Assembly (NCBI GenBank): GCA_963995505.1
Contig: OZ023187.1
Location: 131,501-195,500 of the forward strand
Origin: Hypericum androsaemum
Lineage: Eukaryota; Streptophyta; Magnoliopsida; Malpighiales; Hypericaceae
DNA: 64,000 bases
Direction: 5' to 3'
Under the pieces are notes generated by a model that saw only the letters and a list, made by a program, of their open reading frames with translations, was not told the origin of the DNA and made no database searches. Shown here in pieces: positions 45,763 to 57,109 of the stretch. Both the position numbers and the translations under genes were made by a program. The first letter of the stretch is position 1. Each line of letters begins with the position of its first letter.

Positions 45763-47107
45763 TCAAGGAAGTGAGATGATGGAACACACTGTTTGTATCA
45801 CCGTTAGGACAAGAAGAATGCACGCAGCAATGACGGAAAGGAATGTCCAGGGAGTGCTCAAGTAGTTATGTTTCAATGTTGCCATCCACGTATGCCAAGA
45901 GATTCCGCTGTGGTCATTGATTTTTTTGCAGACATCCGAATAATAATAATCGGATGGGTCAAATGTTATTTCCTTCTCCAGATTGTTGATTATCTTTGCT
46001 ACTTCTTGGTTGCTAGACAAGTTCTTCTTGGTTGCTAGACAAGTTGTTCTTCAGGATACCATTCGTCACAAGTAGTTCCACGTCATCAGATGTGTTAATA
46101 AGCATACCCATCAACGCAAAATAATCGCTGATATGCGAAGAATCATGATGGCATTGATCATATGCAAAAAGATTTCTGAAATAGGTTTCTGTTATATCAG
46201 ACACAGTTATACTTGGGATATAAAGAAACCCATTTTCGAAGTCTATGTCAAACAACTTCTTCTTTTTCTGACAAGGAAGAAGCAACTTCTTTTCGGATGC
46301 CACCTTGAATGTGACTCCAGCCTTGTAAAGTTCAGTTATGCTTTTAATTTCTGCGAACCCCCTGCTTTTCCTGTTGCCTTCAGGTAGATGAAGAAGAAGT
46401 CCTTGAAAATCAACAAAATGCCTTAACGCAGAATAGTTGCCGAGGTCTATCACACCTGCATGGTTGGTGATAGAGGGCGCGTTGGTTATTGTTGTACTTG
46501 TACCATTATTTCTTTTGGAAAAGTCCAGTATTTCCTGCAGAATAAAAAATGGAAGCTGATTTTCCAAGAGCAGCATGTCCCGGAAGACGTAATTCTTGAT
46601 GAAGTCCCCATGGTAGATACCCCTCACATGAGTGGGTGAGTAGGAAGGGTGAAATTGAAGCAAGAAGTTGATGACAAAGATGGCATTGACAAGCATAACT
46701 TGTACAAACTGGTCGCTAGGGAGCGGAATGCAGTCGGCGTAGAACCCCCTTGTTTTTCCCTCATGTCTCTTCATAAGCCTTACAAGAGCATCCAAGTCTA
46801 AGTTGTTTTGTTCAATGAAGCTTCTGAAGCACCTCCGTTTGTGCTCTTCCATGGCCGTTAAACTTTCATAACCATGATGTAACGGGCCCAAAGAAACTAA
46901 CCAAGGAACGTAGGCAGCCTCGTTTATATCTCGCAGGTTCTTCGGAACTCTGTAAATACAACAGTCTGCAGATATATCAGACAGACTCTCCACCATTCCC
47001 TTCATAGCTGTCACTAGTTGCTGGGTAGCCTGTTCGTTATCTTTAATGTCAACTAATAAGGTATGCTCTTCCATTTCTGTTTGCTCATTTCTCCCATCCA
47101 TTTCCAT
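45763..47107 (-). pseudogene. DUF247 family gene broken by a 22-bp tandem duplication
   Basis: From ATG 47107 (MEMDGRNEQTEMEEH) the DUF247 features are 'CCIYRVPKNLRD', 'YVPWLVSLGPLHHG', 'DMLLLENQLPFFIL' and the C-terminal membrane segment 'LSVIAACILLVLTVIQTVCS'. At 46002-46045 a perfect 22-bp unit is present twice; the extra copy shifts the frame and ends the protein with EELV and a stop at 46013. The remainder continues open in the shifted frame to 45763. An upstream in-frame extension to 47266 exists but the paralogue at 31727 supports the ATG at 47107. Apart from this lesion the gene looks intact, so the loss is probably recent. A truncated protein lacking the anchor could be made. Confidence 0.88.
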
Positions 47108-47989
47108 GTGATTTTTAGACGCCCTAAGCAAAGTCAATAAGCAGTCTTGATCTTGATATAGAATAGAAATGAGATCAGTCTTATAACCATGAACATGAAC
47201 ATTAACATGAACAAGGAAACTAACCAATTGTCCCCAAGTAAGTGAGATGATTCTGAAATATTTCATTGGTAAGAGTAAACACAGAGATTATCACTTAAAT
47301 ATAGTGGACAATGGTCAATTATTGACCATCACCAACACACGTACAAATGCATTTATGTTGAATTGAGTACAATTCTCACACTTTGGAATTTTCCATCAAT
47401 CCCGGCCAACAGCTGTCATCTAAATTTATGTCTCTCATTGTCAATGTACAAGTTCACATTGCTGCTAAAGTAATTTTGCTCCACATGTGTGTAACGTTAT
47501 GGTTGATTGCATTATGAAGAAGAGATTCGTAAACCAGAAACACTGACCTCACCTGTAAAAATTTCCATGTTATCTCCGACATCACCGTCGCACGTACAAG
47601 GGCAATTATGTTGAATATAGTGCTCGTTTGCGGATTCTATAGCAAGGGATGGAGTAACTGTGTAATGAGTACAGAATTTGTGATGAACTGAGGGAGAAAG
47701 GATGCATTAACACATTGGCATCGATGATATATGTAGGCAGATTTTTTGACAAACAAACGAGTATAATTTCTGCGTCTTGGTGGAAAAGAAATCGAAAATC
47801 TAGATTTCCAATTTAGCCATATCTATTCGACCAAGCGATGAGAATTTTTTCCTTCTTTGACCATGAGACAAAAAAATTGTCTCTTGGTCCAGACGGAAAA
47901 AATTCTCGTTTGTTTACACGGACACCAGTTTCGCAATAATTTTTTTCAGAACACGAGTTTCACAAAAAACCATGAAAAGTGATGCCATT
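47108..47989. promoter_or_regulatory. DUF247 5' flank and hairpin
   Basis: 47300-47640 aligns with 8985-9640 and 10470-10660, the shared upstream region of the family. Beyond it, 47840-47907 is an inverted repeat. The remainder shows nothing recognisable. Confidence 0.45.
47840..47907. repeat. Imperfect hairpin
   Basis: gagaattttttcc (47840-47852) and ggaaaaaattctc (47895-47907) are exact inverted repeats enclosing a second pair, gagaca/tgtctc. It could be a terminator-like or MITE remnant. Confidence 0.55.
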
Positions 47990-50900
47990 CAGAAAAAAAT
48001 CTGGGAAGGAAGGGAGCTATCTGGTCCGGTTTTGACTAGCAAGTCTTGCGTGTAGACGGGGGAACTCGGGTCAGTGATCAACATTGTAGGACCGTAAGAG
48101 AGACCTTGATTTGGACATTATTGTGGAGAAAATGGTATCTGAATACCACCTATTTTCTGTTCAAGAAAATCAGTTCATGAGCTATGGTGAAGGTGTTATG
48201 TCTATGGCATCGCCTTTTGTTGTTCCATCAATTAGGACGGATGTAGTGTTAGTATTAATGTCCTAGAGACAATCGTAATAAGGACATTGTACTAGATCAT
48301 ATTCAGTTGTATTATTGATTTATATTAATAATACTCGGCATTACATAAAATGGATATAATGTTTGATTGTTTGCATATATTCATGTTTATGCTCTCATGA
48401 ACTAATGTTGTTATTGAGAATGTGAGATCTCGGATAACTATGAACATAGTTCTTAAATAGCCTCAATCAATGATCATCGAGAATGGGATATCGATGATGC
48501 GATTGAGATTGGTGTGCGATCTGGATCATATCCTTAGAGGATGTAGTGGTTCTCATAACTACGAGATACTAGGTATTTCATGATGGATGCACAGATACTT
48601 TGGAGAGTATTGGCATACTTTGGAGATACTAGATCATATTCAGTTGTATTATTGACTTTGGAGAGTATTCTATTTACGTGTCTACGGTAATATCGGTTTG
48701 TGGAGTAGTGAAGTAGTCCTCAGACTTGAGGTCAATATGCACGACATGTACGGAGTAATGCACTTAGATCATGACCGACGCTTGCACTCCTGACGGGGTA
48801 GATATGGCATGAGTCAAGTACGTTGCGAAGTATATGTGCGTGGTAGTTGAGCCAAGAATAGGATTCATTCCTCTAATAGACTTGGAGAGAATACTTGTCT
48901 TCTCATAATTAATTGGATTGTTAGTCATTGGCCAATGCACGTCATTTTAGAATGGTGTCTAAAATGACAATATGATCAATTAATTGATGAGATAATATGA
49001 TTAAGTTATTTGAACAGACACATCATCATGTTCTAGACTTAATTGAGTATTCGTGAATAAAAGGACCATACTACTATGAGCTTCACATTACAGGTAGTTG
49101 CAGTATCCTCGCAACGTACCTCATATGTCGAGATTGTCTGGTTTATTGTCTAGGGTTAAACTAAGACCATTAGTTTGACTAATCGCTTGACATATGAGGG
49201 CCTATGGGTCACACAACAGTAGTCTTAGTTACGAATTGAAGTTGGTTAAATTAAATATGGATTTGATCAAGAATATTTAATTTATAGAGAAAAGAATTAT
49301 AATTTTATTAGATAGAATTATAATTACAATTGTTTAATTAAATTAGATTTAATTAAATAATTTATGTATATATTTATATAGTAAATATGTTAGACATATT
49401 GACTTGGTCAAGGAAATATATTCTGTAGGGACCTTTTTGCAAATTTGAGAAATCTGAAATTGTAGATAAGCTCCTGGGACTTTTCTGAAATTTTGGCTTT
49501 ATGATTAATTATGGTATGGTACCTGGATTAATCATGAAATTTCAATTTGGTCCCTGCGAGGGATTTATTTGTAATTTTACTAACATGGAAAATTACAGTT
49601 TGATCCCTGGATGTTTCTGTAACTTTTTGGGTTTTCCAAAAATTACATTTTAGTCCCTGAATTTATTTTAAAAGGGTGAGTGGAAGGTGTTAGGTGGTTG
49701 CCACCAATAATCCCTTTTGGGATTAATTAATATTGATCATTGTATGGCTAGGATCAATTTCTACCTACTACCCATGTGGCTAGGATCGATTCCCACCTAC
49801 TACACTTACCATTTCCTTTACTATAAATAGGTGTGTCATTTGATGAAGAAAACACACCAACACACCAAAAGACTTATACATAAGATTTGTAGAGAAGAGA
49901 ATTCTTAGAGAATTCTCACTACAAATATTTCTCTAGTTAGATCTTCGTTGAGAATTGTCCTAGCAAGTTCTCCGAAGATTTCAACTGTCTAGAGTTCGTA
50001 GACTAGGGCTACGTGGATACCATAGTAGAGGATTCGAGCAACGAGAAGGATTCGATCCACGACGAGCTCTGATCTACGGAGATTTGTAAGAACACTCTAA
50101 CTATACTCTTATGTTTTATGTTATACTGCCAAATCAGTTACATGTTGGATAAAATTTTTAACTTCCGCTGCGACGACCTTAGAGGTTCGTGCTGATAATT
50201 TCCAACATGTAGCTGGTCCTTCCAGAATGGCCCACGTTGATCCCCCAACGACTTGATTTGAAAATGATCTTAGTGATGTAAATCTATATGCAACTACCAA
50301 TTGGGAAAAAGAAGAAGAGCAAATAGAAGAAGAAGAACCTTACGGAGGAGAAGAAGGAGAACAACAAGAAAAGCACTATGAACTCGCTTTTATGGAGACT
50401 GGCGAAAAAGGAGAACTTAGTTTTTATGATGAAGATTGAATTATTCAGTGCAATGAATATAAGCTGTTATGGTGAGTTGAAGGAGGGAACTATTTGGAAC
50501 AGCAAACAAGAGGCTATGAGGAAGATCGAGAGATTCTCAATGAATGTTAAGCGAGAGCATGAATAGGAGGACTCAAGACCCTACACCTACGTTCCGAGGT
50601 ATAAAAAATGGAGAGAAGGGTACCAGTGGCAGATCCGAGTATCAGCAAAAAAAATTTCCTCGTGTTCAATACTTGGAAAATAGTGAGACACATCTACCCG
50701 CACACCTACAACATGGAACAAGCTACAAATGATCATCGAAAACTTAGTGTTGCTCATATTGCTAAAGTTATTAGGAATCGAGTTGCGCTGCAACTAGACA
50801 TTCCAATAATTAATATTATCAACGAAATGAAAGACCGCCTCGGATTCGAGCCCTCTTACAAAAAGACTTGGTGGGCAAGAGAGAAGGCGTTCAATGAGTT

Positions 50901-52410
50901 ATGGGGTGATTAGGATGAAGCCTACAATCAACTTCCACAATGATTTGCGACTTGCAAGGCTAAAAATCTAAGAACTGTTATCCAATAGGAATGTTTTCAC
51001 ATGGTGCCTGGCATCGACTATTTTGTGGCTCCTCTCGAAGATGGAACAAAGATCTTCAAACGAGTTTTCTGAAGCTTCAAGCCTTGCATTGAAGCTTTCC
51101 GACATTGTATTCCTGTGTTGTAGATCGCCGGAACATTCTTGTATGAAAAATACATCGATGCTCTCTTGATCGTCACAACTATTGATGGGAATAATTCAAT
51201 AATTCTAATGGCATTTGCCTTCGTTGAGAGTGAGAACACTACTAGTTGGCCTTGATTTATAAGACAAATCAGGATGCATGTGACACTTAATAGATGAAGA
51301 ATTTGTGTTATTTTTTATCGGCACTTTGGCATAAAAAGGGCAATGGTGAACGAAAATGGTTGGGGGGAATCGTCTGATACTGCCCACAGATATTGTCTCA
51401 GACATGTTGCCAACAACATTAACATGCAGTTCAAAAATAAAGCCATGAAGAATTTTTCGAAGATGGCAGGTAACAGAAAAACTATTTTCGCTAAGAACCT
51501 AATTCTTAATCCATGCATTCATGTATTCCTGCTTTTGGTTTAGAAATGGAAGCACAATCACGGAAGTTGCATGCTAGGCTACATGAGATAAACGATTGGA
51601 TTGGTCGTAATCTTGGGCAACTTGAAAGTTGGACCCTAGCTTACGATGGCGGACGTAGATATGGCTACATAACAATCAATGTTGCCGAATGTGAGAAAAA
51701 GGTTTTCAAGAAAGTTTACCGATTGTCGATAACTGCAATTGTGAAAGAGACATTTCACAAGTTAACTACCTACTTTAACGATAGATCAATTAAGTTCATT
51801 CAAAAAAGTATGGGCAACTTAATAGTCTTGTCCAAGAAGTTGGATGACGAGTTAAAAAGGCTGTATGAAAGGGCAGGATGACACATAGTTATTGTGTGTA
51901 ATGGTCCAGTTGAATCATGCGAAATCATATCTGGATACAATTTGCAAAGAAGGAAGGGGCATGTAACTCATTCAGTCCATTTGATGGACAGAGTGTGTGG
52001 GTGCAAAAAAATTTAGACTTACCATTACCCGTGTTCACATGCTATGGCATGTTGTATTGCACTTGGGGGCATTGCTTACAAGAACTTCATGGATGGGCAT
52101 TATCATCTTCAAACTACAATGCATTGTTATCAATATAAATTTGTCCCTCTCGGTAATCCTGCGTATTGGCCAGCTCCTAAAGACCCGAGGGTTATAACAT
52201 TTATACCTGATTAAAGAACCGTAAGGAGAAGGGGACAATTGCGCCACCATATTGAATGAAATAGATAAAGAGATTCTCGGTCATTGTACAACGTGCAATC
52301 TGATAGGCAACACTAGTCAGAATTGTATTAATATAAGAGGGGCTAAAATTGCAAGGAACAACAAACACGATCGTAGGCTTGGAAGAGGGGCTGAAGCGGT
52401 TGGTCAATGA
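47990..52410 (+). pseudogene. MULE (MuDR-type) transposase pseudogene, split by a solo LTR
   Basis: The N-terminal part at about 48110-48246 and 50213-50450 is in one frame if the LTR and one target repeat are ignored ('VVPSIRTDV' | 'AGPSRMAHVDPP'). Next come a MuDR-type N-terminal domain (50490-50690), a DDE region with 'HIAKVIRNRV', 'YKKTWWAREKAF' (50750-50910), 'IEAFRHC' and 'RYCLRHVANNIN' (51010-51470), an intron-like gap (gt 51469 to ag 51547), 'SWTLAYDGGRRYGYITIN' (51610-51880), a SWIM zinc finger (CxC...CxH, 51990-52060) and the C-terminal 'GNPAYWPAPKDPRVI'. Many stops and frameshifts. It once catalysed cut-and-paste transposition; terminal inverted repeats were not located. Confidence 0.85.
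48247..50207 (+). mobile_element. Solo LTR, 1,961 bp
   Basis: Begins TGTTAGTATTAATGTCC, ends ATAATTTCCAACA, and is flanked by the 5-bp duplication TGTAG (48242-48246 and 50208-50212). A TATA box (TATAAATA 49822-49829) precedes a short R/U5-like end. No internal region remains, so it formed by LTR-LTR recombination. It interrupts the MULE transposase frame. Confidence 0.85.
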
Positions 52411-53321
52411 AATGGATTTACTATTAATGTATTATAATTTGCAGGTGTTTAATGTTATGTATTCGAATGCTTTATGCATTGTATTTTTGTTGCTTGAGAG
52501 CACTATTTATTGTTTGTGATTATTGTAACGTATTCTGCTGTGTTTCTAGCGACGTAGTTGAAGAAACTATTTCTTTCCATTGATGTTGCTGTTTCAAATA
52601 AACATAATGTCCAGTATGCAACAAAAATGGGGAATAAACTACTTTTTTTTCTTGCGAGCCTTCTCTTTCACGTACTTTTTCTTTCCCTTTTCGGGCACTT
52701 GCAGATGTCCTCCTTTAGCATAAAGCATATCAGCGTCTTTTGCTACCATTGTGGCTGACGATGGACCAAAGCAATTTCCTATTGCTCCTCGTCTTCTGAA
52801 TCGTCAAATAGAATAGGAGTGTCACCGCGACAATGAGAAGAAGACGGAGGTTACACTGTACCATCTCCAAATAGACCACTCCTATTAATAAATTAAACAA
52901 ATGCAACAAAATTGACATTATAGACCGTCAATAATATCATTACATTATGTAGCGACCGTTCTACAAAAAAAAAGAACATACCTCTGGTTTTGTAGGGTAA
53001 ACAATTTCTGGGCTGGCTCTAACACGAAGGCAGATATGCTGTAACCCGAATGCTGGTGGGATTCCTGGCTACCGTACGTGGGTATGCTAAAATCCGACTG
53101 CTGGTGGGACTACTGCGCTGAGTAGGCGGGGATGCTGAGCAGACTGTGTGGGATAGGCAGGTATACTAAAACCTGAATGCTGCTGGCCTGAGTGGGAAGC
53201 ATAGGTGGGCATCCTTATCCCTGAAAATGACTATTCTACCCTATGAATTTTTTTAAAAATTCATTGAGCCCATCAACTTCATCTCCTACCTCCATCTCCT
53301 GCCATTAATTAGGTTTCAACA
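52411..53321 (-). other. Degenerate Gln/Ser/Pro repeat sequence, minus strand
   Basis: On the minus strand 53000-53230 reads as broken repeats of a Gln-Gln/His-Ser-Gly-Phe-Ser-Ile-Pro-type unit (DNA period about 50 bp: 'gctggtgggattcctgg', 'gggtatgctaaaatccg'). Then comes an acidic stretch, 'LFDDSEDEEQ', at about 52780-52830. It could be a second gene of the MULE or an unrelated gene relic; stops interrupt it. 52411-52700 shows nothing. An AT palindrome lies at 53245-53266. Confidence 0.35.
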
Positions 53322-53326
53322 GTTAT

Positions 53327-53844
53327 TGAAAGAATTGGCCCGCAATTAATAACTAATTGTGTGCTAATTACTTTTTAATTAATGAATAAATTCATTAATA
53401 AATAACAAGACTTACTTGTTGTAGCGAACTTGTCCATGGATTGAGTAACGAGATATTATCACTGGTCGGTTTACGATCACAAATTAATTAGATGCGTAAA
53501 CAATTTCCACGAGTTTTTCTGCCTCGTAGAATCTGAGAACTTCTAGGGACTAATCTGAATTTAGCCACATCAAAGTGTGTATCAGGTGAAAAAAATTTGT
53601 CATGGTCACCACCAATTTTATCCTCCCTTTTATAGGGAGGTCCAGGGCATACCAACTCACCCCAAAAGAGTGAGTAAGCTGCCACATGGTAAGGCTACAC
53701 TAGTAGCCTTGTTTGGTGTCCTTTCCAAGTGTCAACACACTTGGAAAGCCTGCTGGGCCAAATATTTTGGGCTCCCATGGACCTGAACCAAGATTTGCAC
53801 AATAATGGGTGCAAACCCAAATCCAAAACCAAAATAAACCAACA
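53327..53844 (-). repeat. Copia 3' LTR (minus strand)
   Basis: 518 bp; reads TGTTGG...TTTCA on the minus strand. It carries about 29 bp more than the other LTR, partly in the segment near 53697-53730 with an extra 'ctagtagcctt' stretch. A polypurine tract lies next to it. Confidence 0.85.
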
Positions 53845-53857
53845 TTTTCCACTCACA
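53845..53857 (-). other. Copia polypurine tract
   Basis: On the minus strand tgagtggaaaa directly abuts the TGTTGG start of the 3' LTR. Confidence 0.65.
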
Positions 53858-55740
53858 CATTATTGATCATAATCAACATTGTCTCAGATTATATTTAGCA
53901 AAGATTTTGTGCGACCAGCATACATCGAGTGCACGTAGCTAAACTCAAGAGCACATTTTGGCCATTTGAATGATAGTATCTCGATATCTCTGTTACGTAA
54001 AGTATACCTTACCCTAGGTCTCATCTCACATTCTTTGTTTTCACATATGATTTCTGAAACAATCTATTCATGTTCACTATTGTATTGCTCTCAACACAAT
54101 AGGTGCACCTGTGAACGACGAAGCTTCTCGAATGTGATCGATAAGAAACTTTCTTCCTTAACTATATTTTTTCATCATGATCCACCCTACTTTTTCAGTC
54201 AGCCTTGCCAGGTTGAATCAAACCATGACCCTTTAAAGACTTTCCAAGTTAGCAGTACTGAATCATACTTCCAAAATATGTTTAGGATCTTAAGGGTAGA
54301 GTCCAGAAACTATAGTTTTCGGAGTTGGTCTCACACTAGAAAAACTGAAATCACTTTATAATAAAATTGATTTCCCATCCATTGGTCGAAAAGCACACAT
54401 GACACGAACCATGTGTTATGGTGTTCTTTCCTCTAAAAGGAGCGCATGTCTCTCACAAATAACACCATACTAGAGTATCAGCCTTGATGTTTACAAACAA
54501 CAGCTTTAGTCTACACAAAGACTGCTCTAGGCTATCAAGACAGAATTATGGTAAGTTCCACTTACTTCTTACCATTAGATTTCAAATAATCCTGTAAGTT
54601 TCAAAAAACTTATTTAATGCAGCATATATTGCTTACATCATTATTGATCTTGCGATTTAACAAGACCCATCTTGTAGTTAAGCAAGACGACATCCATATT
54701 TTAGAACAGGCACTCAATATTTTATGATGTTCTAAAATTGCCTCATCCTAGTCAAGAATCAACTCACTGACTCCCACTAAGGTAAACACCCGTGTGAGTG
54801 GACTACTTCTCTGTCCGACATGCATTAGAGTAAATGTTACTCAAATTAACATTCACACCTGTATTGTTGACATAGCATCAATTTCTATTGAATAGTAAAT
54901 TCAACAGATGCTATACAAGAAAAAATAACTCACTCGCAAATCCTGCGACCTGACATATTTCTCAAAACACATCCTGAGGTACATCTTTGGATCTGCCTTC
55001 ATATCTCATGTAGATATGTGTTTCATGCTCATTTGTTTACACACAACTATTTTACAAAAAATCTGCTCACTGATTCTCTTGAGATAGTTAGGGATAAATA
55101 GATTAAGACTCTTCTTAATGATATCACTTCTTGCATAGTAGCTGCAGAAGCAAATTAGTCTGCCCCTACAGCTTATTAGGAGATAGACACAAGTCTATTT
55201 ATAGCTACTCCATGAGATAACTACTCCAATTAGCAAGAAGAATAAATCCTGATATGGATTCTCATTCTTCCACATCTCGTGCCCAATAGGCATTAGTATA
55301 ACCCCTCAATATTAAGTCTTGACCTTAATAATCCAATGATGATTCTATAGTCATATTTGAATACTTCATAATTTCTTTGACCGCTTGTCAATTTGCTTTG
55401 CTTAGATTGAAATAATCCATAGCATTGGCTTAAAGGACATCCATCACATCCTTTAGCTCTTGAGATATTTTTGGATATAAGTCTTTATTCAGAAAATGAC
55501 CTTTTGACTACTAGGGCATACTGGAGATTGCTGTCATCACATTTGAATGGTCCAACTCAAACGATTCCTCGAAATCTTAATTTCGAGTATGTAATCAAGC
55601 TCTCTCATATCTTTATCTCAAAGTTGGCTGAAAACCACACTTTGACCTTGTTAAGATATCTTTAGTCAATTCTGGCTATTCGTATGCCATCTACATACAA
55701 TATACAATGACAAACTTTTTCTTGAGCATTTAAAATAGAT
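53858..55740 (-). other. Decayed Copia internal region, distal to RT
   Basis: By position this should be the RT C-terminus and RNase H. I could not confirm catalytic motifs by eye, and stops are dense in all frames. A plus-strand open frame at 53966-54361 is antisense and motif-free. Confidence 0.45.
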
Positions 55741-56160
55741 ATCATAGTACTCGTCAATCAATTCGAATCATACGATATATTCAAATTATGAAACGACGAG
55801 TACAATACTGCCTTCAAGACTGTATGAGGCCATGAGCATATCTCAACATTAGCAAACTCTACGTTTACTACCTCATTCTTTTGGATGTAACCCTCTGGTT
55901 GAACTATATAAGTTTCTCCATCCAATTCTCTTTCGAGAAGTGTAGTCTTTACATCCATTTGATGTAGCTCTAGATCAAGCAAGTCATTATAGCCAGAATA
56001 AACTTATAAGGCATGAATCTCACAACAACCAAGAATGACTTCTCATAGTCAGTTCCTTCACGTTGTGTGAATTCTATGACAGCTAAGTGGGTCTTTTACG
56101 CTTAATCCCGAGAATCTATTAATTCTCAAATTGCGCCTCTTAAGTAGGTCAACACTCAAC
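55741..56160 (-). pseudogene. Copia reverse transcriptase remnant
   Basis: The minus strand gives 'TQREGTDYEKSFLVVVRF' (56030-56090), then 'LDLELHQMDVKTTLLERELD' and 'YIVQPEGYI' (55880-55980), the classic Copia RT finger/palm sequence ahead of the active site. Stops and a frameshift interrupt it. Confidence 0.82.
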
Positions 56161-56260
56161 TCGTTCTTAAACATGGTTTTGTTTTATGAAAGTCATAACT
56201 TTCTTCCTCGCTTTAACTAATTCATTCTTATCGGGAGCTAATAGAGCATAAAAAATATTA

Positions 56261-57016
56261 GGGAAAAGTCCACTTTCGTACCCTGTGGTATCGACCAAAA
56301 TCACTTTAGTACCCTGTGGTAAAAAACCGATCAATCGAGTCATACTTATTCCAATTAACATCAAAAAGGGCCTCGGGCAGCTGCCCAGAGCTGCCCGAAC
56401 CTACCCGCCCGCTGCCCGGGCCACGTGGTCAGCCACGTCACCAATTTTGGTGACGTGGCGCCACGTCACCAAGAGGAGGAGGAGGAGGCGGGGAGGAGGA
56501 GGAGGAGGGGGACGCGGGGAGGAGGAGGAGGAGGAGGAGGAGGGGGATGCGGGGAGGAGGAGGAGGAGGAGGAGGGGAGGAGGAGGAGGAGGAGGAACGC
56601 GGAGGAGGAGGAGGCGGAGGAGGAGGAGGAGGAGGAGGGGGATGCGGGGAGGAGGAGGAGGAGGAGGAGGAGGAGGGGAGGAGGAGGAGGAGGAACGCGG
56701 AGGCGGAGGAGGAGGAGGAGGAGGAGGGGAGGAGGAGGAATGCGGAGGAGGAGGGGAGGCGGAGGAGGAGGAGGAGGAGGAGGAGGAGGAGGAATTGGTG
56801 ACGTGGTGCCACGTCACCAAAATTGGTGACGTGGCTGACCACATGGCTCGGGCAGCGGGCGGGTAGGTTCGGGCAGCTCCGGGCAGCTCCGGGCAGCTGC
56901 CCGAGGCCCTTTTTGATGTTAATTGGAATAAGTATGACTCGATTGATCGGTTTTTTACCACAGGGTACTAAAGTGATTTTGGTCGATACCACAGGGTATG
57001 AAAGTGGACTTTTCCC
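56261..57016. mobile_element. Long-TIR element (MULE-type) with (GGA)n core
   Basis: 756 bp, flanked by the 9-bp duplication AAAATATTA (56252-56260, 57017-57025), the size produced by Mutator-like transposition. Terminal inverted repeats of about 212-222 bp (56261-56472, 56795-57016) start gggaaaagtccacttt and are nearly identical. Each contains inner palindromes made of ggtgacgtgg/ccacgtcacc. The core, 56473-56794, is an almost pure purine strand of GGA/GGGGA units. Open frames across it (poly Gly/Glu or Ser/Pro) are composition artefacts. No transposase. Confidence 0.9.
56473..56794 (+). repeat. (GGA)n purine tract, about 320 bp
   Basis: Mostly gga triplets with G4-G5 runs. The only pyrimidines are the C and T of sporadic 'gcg', 'acgcgg' and 'atgcgg' interruptions, which recur at irregular intervals and suggest higher-order units. 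The tract has triplex and G-quadruplex potential. Confidence 0.9.
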
Positions 57017-57109
57017 AAAATATTATTGTGTTCATTCTCATCTTATAGGATTTGCTAAAAGTAATCTCACTTGTACCTTTATTCAAGAGAACATTTTCCA
57101 CACCTTCAA

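Noticed and set aside
56285..56992. Poly-Gly/Glu and poly-Ser/Pro open frames on both strands
   Set aside because: A pure (GGA)n tract cannot make a stop in most frames. The flanking residues come from the inverted repeats.
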